Shown here: piece by piece, positions 57,874 to 64,000 of the stretch
Layout of the letters: each line of letters begins with the position of its first letter
Numbering within the stretch: position 1 is the first letter of the stretch
Assembly: GCA_021373185.1 (NCBI GenBank)
Contig: JAJFTF010000040.1
Coordinates: 1-64,000, forward strand
Direction: 5' to 3'
Length of the DNA stretch: 64,000 nt
Source of the DNA: Betaproteobacteria bacterium
Lineage (GTDB): Bacteria > Pseudomonadota > Gammaproteobacteria > Burkholderiales > Sulfuricellaceae
Program-made: the position numbers and the translations under genes
Notes under the pieces: generated by a model
The model's input: the letters and a program-made list of their open reading frames with translations, nothing else
The model's database searches: none
What the model was told of the DNA's origin: nothing

Positions 57874-60800
57874 ATGGTGATGGGCAAGGATAAATCCACC
57901 AAGTTAGAAAAAGCATTCACGCAGGAGAAGCTGAGCCGGCATTTTCAGGTAATGCCGGTTGTGCTCTACCTTCGAGAGCCGACTGGCGACCACTCGATTA
58001 CCTATGTCAGCCCAAATGTCGAGCGAATTCTTGGCGTTACACCAGCCGATTTTGCCATCTCCCCGAATTTCTGGATCGACCATGTTCATCCTGACGACAA
58101 GGCACTGGCGTTTCACGATCTGAGCCGGATTGCTGCCACTGACCGTCATGTGTCGGAATATCGCGTCAGGAATAGCACGGGAGAATACCGATGGATCCGT
58201 GACGAATTTTATCTGGAGAGCAACCCGGATGGCGGCCCTGCCTGCATTTCCGGCTGCTGGCTCGACATCTCCGAGCGCAAGGAGCAGGAACTCGCGCTAT
58301 TGGAGGCCCAGCAAGAACTCGAAGAGAAAGATGCTTTCCTGCAGCATGTGCTGGACAACGTTCCCCAGCACCTGTTCTGGAAAGACCGTAGCGGCGCCTT
58401 TCGCGGATGCAACCGTGCCGGCGCGATGGCTGTCGGCCTGAATTCGCCGGAGGAAATCCTGGGTAAAACCGACCACGACCTCTATCGGACGCCAGAGGAT
58501 GGCGAATATTTTTTCGGGCTGGATCTGGACGCCATGGAAAAAGGCATCCCGCAATTTCATAATGCCGTGCAAAAACAACAGCCCGATGGGATGTTGGCCT
58601 GGCTGGATATCACCAAGGTTCCGCTTCACGACGAATCCGGCGCGATCAACGGCTTGCTGATCAGCTACGAGGATCACACCTGGGGCACCCAAATTGCCGA
58701 CAAGCTCAGACTCTTCACTCAGGCGATCGAGCAAAGTTCAAATTCCATGGTAATTACCGACATTCATGGCGTCATCGAATATGTGAACCCGTGTTTTTGC
58801 CGTACTTATGGCTATGAGGCGGGAGAGACGCTGGGGCGTAATCCAAGCATGCTGAAATCAGGGCAAACATCACCCGAAGAATATGCGTGTATGTGGAAAA
58901 GCATTCTTTCCGGCCAATGCTGGCAGGGCGAACTTCTGAACCGGAAAAAGGACGGATCGTTTATCTGGCAATCGGCGAGTATTTCTCCATTGTTCGGAGA
59001 CCAAGGCAATATCACGCACTTCCTGTCCATTGAGGATGACATCACCGAGCGCAAACTTTCCGAGGCTGTCTTGAAGGAGAACGAAGAGCGTTTCCGGGCC
59101 ATCGCCAACTATACCTATAATTGGGAGAACTGGATCGATCCCGGCGGGAAACTGGTGTGGGTCAACCCGGCGGTGGAACCGATGACCGGCTATACCCCGG
59201 AAGAATGTTACGCCATGCCGGATTATCCTTTTCCGTTGATTCATCCTGATGACCGTGACAGGGTTGCCCACCATTTTTCTGCTGCACTGGATGGGCAAAG
59301 TGGCGGCGACCTGGAGTTTCGCGTGCTGCGCAAGGACAGCGGCATTATTTGTGGCAGTGTTTCCTGGTTGCCCATCTATGACGAATCGGGCAATTTTATC
59401 GGGCACCGATCCAGCGTGCGCGACATTACGGCCCAGAAACAGGTGCTGGACGAGCTGTTCAACGCCAAGCAAGTGGTGCAACTGGTACTCGATCATATTC
59501 CCATGCGCGTGTTCTGGAAGGATGTCAATTCCATTTATCTTGGCGGCAACAAGGCATACCTGGCCGATTGGGGCTTGGCTAGCAGCGATGAGCTTAAAGG
59601 CAAATCGGATTTCGACCTCCATTCACAAGGGCTGGCAAAAAAATACCGTCAGGACGACAGCAAAGTGATTCTCGGCAACCAGCCAAAAATCAACTACGAA
59701 GACAAAATGGTCAGGGCTGAAGGGGAACTCCGTTGGGTGCAAACTTGCAAGGTTCCGCTGCACGATAAAAATGGGGAAGTCGTTGGCATCCTGGGTATTT
59801 ATGACGACATTACCGAGAAAAAAGCCATGCAGCAGCGACTCGCTGAAACTCTGCAACAATTGCAAACCATTTTGAATAACACCCAGGCCGGCATTGGCTT
59901 TCTCAAGGATCGCAAGTTCGTCTGGATCAACCACCGCATGGAAGAAATGTTCGGCTACAAAATGAGCGAAGTGAACAGGAAATCCACGGAAATATTCTAT
60001 CCGACGCGCGAGGACTTTGAACGAACAGGTCAGGAAGCCGATTCCCTGTTGGCGGATGGCAAGCCTTTCGAAACCGAGTGTTTGATGAAGCGCAAGAACG
60101 GACGGATGTTCTGGTGCCATCTGCGGGGCCTGGCGGTAAATCCGCGCGACATGTCGAAAGGATCGATCTGGACGTTGATGGATATCGACAATCGCAAGAC
60201 CGCCGAGCAGGCATTGCTTGAATTGAATACCAATCTGGCCGAGCAGGTGTCACGGGAAATAGCCAGCGGCATGGAAAAGGAGCGCATGCTCATTCATCAG
60301 GCGCGGCATGCCGCCATGGGCGAGATGATCGGCAACATCGCGCACCAGTGGCGTCAGCCGCTGACCGTATTGGGACTGATCCTGCAGAATATCCACCTGG
60401 ATTATCAGGATCATTTGCTTACGTCGGAAGCGTTGGATGAATACGTTGCCAATGCCAGCCGTTCGATCCAGCTCATGTCCAGCACCATTGACGATTTCCG
60501 CGATTTTTTCCGTCCCAACCGGCAAAAAACCGTTTTCAACCTCCGGCATGTAGTGCAGGAATCGCTGAAATTACTCGGCGCCAGTCTCAGCAACAACAAC
60601 ATTGCAGTCAAAGTGAGCGGCGCGGAGGATGTCGAGATACTGGGTCATCAGAGCGAGACCTCTCAGGTGCTGCTGAATTTGATCGGCAATGCCAAGGATG
60701 TTCTGCTGGAAAGGAAGCCGGACAACCCGGAAATAGAAATTGAAACGAACTGCGACGGGAAGCATGCCGTTATCATCGTTCGCGACAATGCTGGCGGCAT

Positions 60801-61005
60801 CCCCGCGGAAATTGCCGAAAAAATCTTCGATCCTTATTTCACCACCAAGGAAAAGGGCACCGGGATCGGCTTGTATATGACGAGAATTATCGTCGAGCGC
60901 CACATGCGGGGTACCGTCTCCTTCCGCAATAATCGTGTGGGAGCCGAGTTTGCCGTGACATTGCCGATTGATGATTCTTACAAGGAAAAGCGGGAGGCGA
61001 CATGA
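57874..61005 (+). CDS. Soluble multi-PAS sensor histidine kinase
   Basis: 1043 aa without membrane segments. Six PAS/PAC modules lie at about 24-140, 150-270, 275-395, 400-520, 530-660 and 665-780. Each ends in a D-(I/L)-(S/T)-E/D-(R/K)-K-type linker (for example DISERKEQ, DITERKLS, DITEKKAM). Then come a short coiled coil, H-box HQWRQPLTVLG (about 815) and a HATPase domain (NLIGNAKDVLL, DNAGGIPA, FDPYFTTKEKGTGIGLYM). It probably integrates redox, light or small-molecule cues in the cytosol. Its TGA overlaps the ATG of the receiver-PP2C gene, its likely partner. Confidence 0.92.
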   Translation: MVMGKDKSTKLEKAFTQEKLSRHFQVMPVVLYLREPTGDHSITYVSPNVERILGVTPADFAISPNFWIDHVHPDDKALAFHDLSRIAATDRHVSEYRVRNSTGEYRWIRDEFYLESNPDGGPACISGCWLDISERKEQELALLEAQQELEEKDAFLQHVLDNVPQHLFWKDRSGAFRGCNRAGAMAVGLNSPEEILGKTDHDLYRTPEDGEYFFGLDLDAMEKGIPQFHNAVQKQQPDGMLAWLDITKVPLHDESGAINGLLISYEDHTWGTQIADKLRLFTQAIEQSSNSMVITDIHGVIEYVNPCFCRTYGYEAGETLGRNPSMLKSGQTSPEEYACMWKSILSGQCWQGELLNRKKDGSFIWQSASISPLFGDQGNITHFLSIEDDITERKLSEAVLKENEERFRAIANYTYNWENWIDPGGKLVWVNPAVEPMTGYTPEECYAMPDYPFPLIHPDDRDRVAHHFSAALDGQSGGDLEFRVLRKDSGIICGSVSWLPIYDESGNFIGHRSSVRDITAQKQVLDELFNAKQVVQLVLDHIPMRVFWKDVNSIYLGGNKAYLADWGLASSDELKGKSDFDLHSQGLAKKYRQDDSKVILGNQPKINYEDKMVRAEGELRWVQTCKVPLHDKNGEVVGILGIYDDITEKKAMQQRLAETLQQLQTILNNTQAGIGFLKDRKFVWINHRMEEMFGYKMSEVNRKSTEIFYPTREDFERTGQEADSLLADGKPFETECLMKRKNGRMFWCHLRGLAVNPRDMSKGSIWTLMDIDNRKTAEQALLELNTNLAEQVSREIASGMEKERMLIHQARHAAMGEMIGNIAHQWRQPLTVLGLILQNIHLDYQDHLLTSEALDEYVANASRSIQLMSSTIDDFRDFFRPNRQKTVFNLRHVVQESLKLLGASLSNNNIAVKVSGAEDVEILGHQSETSQVLLNLIGNAKDVLLERKPDNPEIEIETNCDGKHAVIIVRDNAGGIPAEIAEKIFDPYFTTKEKGTGIGLYMTRIIVERHMRGTVSFRNNRVGAEFAVTLPIDDSYKEKREAT

Positions 61006-62168
61006 GTCAGGCGACTGCCGAGGAGCTGAAGCAATTTTCCGTGCTTTATGCGGAAGATGAAGAAGATATCCGCAAGGAGGTCGGCCATTTTCTTGAGCGC
61101 CATGTGGGTAAGCTGATTGTCGCCGCTAACGGCGAAGAAGCCTTGGCTGCATTTGCCGTCCACAAGCCGGATATCGTCATCAGCGATATCATGATGCCGG
61201 CGATGGATGGGCTGAGACTGGCCGAAGCGATCAAGGAGCGGAGTCGCACCACGCCGGTGATCTTTACCACGGCCTTTAACGATGTCAAGTATCTGCATCG
61301 TGCCATTGATCTCGGTGTGGATGGCTACGTGTTGAAACCGATCGACCTCAAGCAGCTTTTGGCGGTTTTTTCGAAAACTGCCGCCTTGCTGCTCAAGAAC
61401 CGCGAACTGGTGACCAGCCGGGCGCAGCTTGAAGCCTATCACCAGGCTGCGGAAGATGAGCGTCGCCTGGTCGCGGAGCTGATGGAACGTATGATGCGGC
61501 CCGAGAATCTGCGCGACCCGCAAGTGCGCTATTGGCTCAAGCCGACAGATGTGGTGAGCGGCGACTTGATCGCCCTGTCCCGTTCGCGCAATCGCAAGCT
61601 CTATTTCATGCTGGCCGATTCCACCGGGCATGGATTGCCTGCTGCGCTTAATTTGCTGCCGGTAAACCATATCTTTTACAGCATGGTCAGCAAGAATTTG
61701 CCGCTGACCATGATGGTCGAGGAAATGAACTGGGCGGTGAAGGAGCAATCGCCGACCGGGCGCTATGTCGCCGCGCTGGTTGCCTGCATCGACCTGCACA
61801 ACCGGCTGGTGGAAATCTGGAACGGCGGTATCCCGTCCGCGTTCTTTATCGGCGAAGACGGGAGGGGGATGCACACCTTCGATTCGGTCAATTTGCCGCT
61901 AGGCATCCTCGACCGCACCTTTACCGCTCAGACTGAAGTTTTTCAATGGAGCGAACCGGGGCAACTGGTGGTCTATTCCGATGGCCTTTCGGAAGCGGAG
62001 AATGAAGCCGGCGAACCCTTCGGCTTATCCCGGATAGAACAGGTGCTGAGGCAAGCGGCGCCGGCCGAGCGATTTTCCGGCCTGACCGAGGCATTGAATG
62101 CGCACTTGGGCGGGCGCCGCGCTTTCGATGACATGACTTTGATGCTGGTGGAGTGCGTTCCGGCTTAA
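61002..62168 (+). CDS. Response regulator with PP2C (RsbU/SpoIIE) phosphatase output
   Basis: 388 aa. The receiver (about 10-125; YAEDEEDIRKEV, phospho-Asp in VISDIMMPAMDG, TTAFND, Lys in VLKPIDL) is linked by a coiled segment to a SpoIIE/PP2C phosphatase. The phosphatase motifs are VVSGDLIAL, LADSTGHGLPAALN and YSDGLSEAENE. Metal-binding Asp residues are present. Such proteins dephosphorylate STAS-type anti-anti-sigma factors, but none is encoded nearby. It overlaps the PAS kinase by ATGA. Confidence 0.92.
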   Translation: MSQATAEELKQFSVLYAEDEEDIRKEVGHFLERHVGKLIVAANGEEALAAFAVHKPDIVISDIMMPAMDGLRLAEAIKERSRTTPVIFTTAFNDVKYLHRAIDLGVDGYVLKPIDLKQLLAVFSKTAALLLKNRELVTSRAQLEAYHQAAEDERRLVAELMERMMRPENLRDPQVRYWLKPTDVVSGDLIALSRSRNRKLYFMLADSTGHGLPAALNLLPVNHIFYSMVSKNLPLTMMVEEMNWAVKEQSPTGRYVAALVACIDLHNRLVEIWNGGIPSAFFIGEDGRGMHTFDSVNLPLGILDRTFTAQTEVFQWSEPGQLVVYSDGLSEAENEAGEPFGLSRIEQVLRQAAPAERFSGLTEALNAHLGGRRAFDDMTLMLVECVPA

Positions 62169-62174
62169 TCGTCA

Positions 62175-62313
62175 AACCGTTTTTATCCACGGATGAACAC
62201 GGATAAAACAATATTTTGTTGAGAATTTGTGGTTTACCCAGAAGGTATGCGGGTGATGGTTTTAATCTGTTAATAATCCGTGCTTATCTGTGTTAATCCG
62301 TGGCTGAACGGTT
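62175..62313. repeat. Long intergenic inverted repeat with CACGGAT cores
   Basis: The left arm AACCGTTTTTATCCACGG continues ATGAACACGGATA. The right arm ends TATCTGTGTTAATCCGTGG then CTGAACGGTT, an imperfect complement, with a central spacer of about 75 bp. The same words as at 36875-36940 appear. It lies in the 155-bp space between two convergent genes and may serve as a terminator-like structure. Confidence 0.7.
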
Positions 62314-62323
62314 TTTAAGAGGA

Positions 62324-63538
62324 TCAGACGGCGCTCTCCAGGTAACGCCGGGTATCGATTTTCCAGCGCTCTGGCGGTTCATGGCTGACGATACGGTCGG
62401 CGGAGGTCGCGAGATCGAGGTCGTAGGGCGCAAGTTCCCAGTTTTTCAGCGTGTCGTAAGCTACCCGCACTCTCGGTCGCAGCAAGTCGGCGCCGTTTTG
62501 TTCCACGACAATGCCGAGCAGCCCGCTTTCCAGCCTTACCAGCGTGTCGACGGGGTAGATGCCGACACTGCTGATAAAGTGCCGCACCAACTCCTCGTTA
62601 AAGTGAAACTTGCTCCATTCCTGCAGTTTGCGTAGTGCGTCCACCGGCTTCATGGCTTGATGATAGACCCGCTCTGCGGTAATGGCGTCGTACACGTCGA
62701 CAATCGCCGCCATCTGGCCGAACTGATGGATCAGATCGGATTCCAGCCCGGCAGGGTAGCCGGAACCGTCGTAGCGTTCGTGGTGCTGCTCAATGACGGC
62801 GCGCGAGATGGGCGAGACCCATTCCAGGCCGGCAACGAGCTCGCTGCCATAAGCCACATGCCGTTTCATCTCGTCGAATTCCTTCTCGGTCAGGCGCCCC
62901 GGCTTGTTGAGAATCTCGTTTGCCACCCGCATTTTACCGATGTCGTGCAGCAAGGCGCCGATGCTGATCTGGCGGGTGATGTCCTTGCCCAGGTGTAACA
63001 CGTTGCAGAACGAGGTCATCAGGGTGCACACGCTGACCGAGTGTAAAAAAGTGTAATCGTCCTTGGTCTTGATCTGGCTGAGCTGAATCAATGCGCCGGG
63101 ATTGCGCAAAACGGAATCGGTAATGCCTGTAATTGCTTCATCGACCCCTCCCTCGGCCAATTGCCGTCCCATCAGCGCATCCGACATCATGTGGCGAATT
63201 GCCTGGTTTGCCCGTTGGTGGATTCCGAGCGCCACTTCGATTTCTTCTCTCACCGGAATATGGGGTTGCGGCAGGCGTCCCGATGCTTCCGCCACTTGCA
63301 GCAATTCCGTTTCGATGGATGCCTGCACATCGGCAACGCTCAATCCGTCGAGCAAGTCGTCGCCCAGGCTGCTGTCGATATAGACCTCGCGCACGCCCAG
63401 CGCGGCGATTTTCTCGATTTCATCATCCGATTTCACTTTGAAGCGAGTGAGAAAAAGAGGATGCACGACCCAACTGCAATTGAGATCGTGGATGAACATG
63501 CCCGGCTTGAGTTGCGCCAGGGAAATTTTCTTGATCAT
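62324..63538 (-). CDS. HD-GYP domain c-di-GMP phosphodiesterase
   Basis: 404 aa. An N-terminal DUF3391-type domain (about 1-125; LAQLKPGMFIHDLNCSWVVHP) precedes an HD-GYP domain (about 140-330). HD is in LLHDIGKMRVANEIL, HHE and GYP in EQHHERYDGSGYPAGL, and DVYDAITAERVYH follows. The catalytic set is intact. It hydrolyses cyclic di-GMP to GMP/pGpG and so favours motility over biofilm. It is soluble, with an EAL protein gene upstream on the same strand. Confidence 0.93.
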   Translation of the reverse strand: MIKKISLAQLKPGMFIHDLNCSWVVHPLFLTRFKVKSDDEIEKIAALGVREVYIDSSLGDDLLDGLSVADVQASIETELLQVAEASGRLPQPHIPVREEIEVALGIHQRANQAIRHMMSDALMGRQLAEGGVDEAITGITDSVLRNPGALIQLSQIKTKDDYTFLHSVSVCTLMTSFCNVLHLGKDITRQISIGALLHDIGKMRVANEILNKPGRLTEKEFDEMKRHVAYGSELVAGLEWVSPISRAVIEQHHERYDGSGYPAGLESDLIHQFGQMAAIVDVYDAITAERVYHQAMKPVDALRKLQEWSKFHFNEELVRHFISSVGIYPVDTLVRLESGLLGIVVEQNGADLLRPRVRVAYDTLKNWELAPYDLDLATSADRIVSHEPPERWKIDTRRYLESAV

Positions 63539-63582
63539 CGCATACTTGCCAATATCACAATCGATTTCATATGCGCCCCGGT

Positions 63583-64000
63583 TTACTGCCGGAGGAAGCT
63601 AACGAAGTCGTCTTCCGACAGGGGATGGCTGTAATAGAAACCCTGAATCTCGTCGCATTCGGCCAGGCGAAGAAAATCCAGTTGCTCGGCAGTTTCCACG
63701 CCCTCGGCGATGACGCGCAGGCCGAGGTTCTTGGCCAGGCTGATGATTGCTCTGGTGATTGCGGTATCGTCAGTATCGTTGGGCAGGCCGCGGATGAAGG
63801 ACTGATCGATTTTAAGGGTGTCGATGGGAAAACGTTTGAGGTAGCTCAGGCTGGAATAGCCGGTGCCGAAGTCGTCCAGCGACAGGGTGATGCCCAGGCG
63901 CTGGAATTCCGCCATCATGGAAATGACACCCTCGGCATTCTGCATGATCACGCTCTCGGTGATTTCCAGTTCGAGGTAGGAAGGGTCGAGTTGATGGCGG
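63583..64000 (-). CDS. EAL-domain c-di-GMP phosphodiesterase, C-terminal fragment
   Basis: The frame is open at the right edge, so only the last 138 or so residues are seen. They form the C-terminal half of an EAL domain: LELEITES near the edge, LDDFGTGYSSLSYLKRFPIDTLKID, then VIAEGVETAEQLDFLR and GFYYSHPLSEDDF. The metal-binding DD and catalytic Glu (AEGVE) are present. Upstream PAS or GGDEF modules, typical of this type, would lie outside. It is followed by the HD-GYP gene 44 bp away, so two c-di-GMP hydrolases are adjacent. Confidence 0.93.
   Translation of the reverse strand, partial: RHQLDPSYLELEITESVIMQNAEGVISMMAEFQRLGITLSLDDFGTGYSSLSYLKRFPIDTLKIDQSFIRGLPNDTDDTAITRAIISLAKNLGLRVIAEGVETAEQLDFLRLAECDEIQGFYYSHPLSEDDFVSFLRQ

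Overview
The window is ordinary bacterial chromosome, dense with genes on both strands. It has no rRNA, CRISPR array, transposase or recognisable prophage. Gene content and order point to a betaproteobacterium, probably Nitrosomonadales-like (Sulfuricellaceae/Gallionellaceae type). The supporting blocks are ribF-ileS-lspA-fkpB-ispH beside a type IV minor-pilin/pilY1 cluster, rppH-CBS-CNP1-proB-obgE-rpmA-rplU-ispB-tRNA-Pro-pilS-pilR, and many two-component and c-di-GMP proteins. The taxonomic call is inference from synteny and protein style, not from a marker gene.

Layout. 1-7385: a signal-transduction block holding the end of a kinase, a periplasmic-binding lipoprotein, a HAMP kinase, two stand-alone receivers, a receiver-kinase fusion and a membrane hybrid kinase. 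7446-10219: an uncharacterised soluble protein, a small FlxA-like protein, and an MXKDX-repeat secreted protein divergent from an ECF sigma/NrsF pair. 10240-11175: dusC. 11413-19143: a five-gene type I restriction-modification operon. 19558-27605: sodB, murJ, ribF, ileS, lspA, fkpB, ispH. 27676-34335: type IV pilus minor pilins and PilY1. 34423-38660: thiO, a Fur-family regulator, tRNA-Thr, a lytic transglycosylase and proS. 38849-41770: yqjD/yqjE/yqjK-like genes, an AI-2E family permease and a spermidine-synthase-like protein. 42274-51398: rppH to pilR. 51587-57640: glgP, a CaCA antiporter, ampD, an FNR-like regulator and purU. 57874-64000: a six-PAS kinase, a receiver-PP2C phosphatase, an HD-GYP phosphodiesterase and a truncated EAL protein.

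The most unusual locus is the restriction operon, in the order hsdM - hepT - (mntA::hsdS) - DUF3644 - hsdR. The specificity subunit carries an N-terminal MntA-type nucleotidyltransferase domain with an intact GSX10DXD motif. The gene just before it encodes a HepT-type HEPN protein with an intact RX4HXY motif. The gene just after encodes a DUF3644 protein with a HEPN-like RX4H motif. Three of the four junctions overlap by 4 bp and the fourth is a 3-bp gap. A toxin-antitoxin pair therefore appears wired into a type I RM system through a covalent antitoxin-specificity-subunit fusion.

Non-coding highlights are a 269-bp multi-hairpin palindromic element with terminal inverted repeats (41793-42061) and three intergenic inverted repeats, two of which share the core CACGGAT(T/G)AACACGGAT. 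There is also a REP-like palindrome before ileS and several clean intrinsic terminators.
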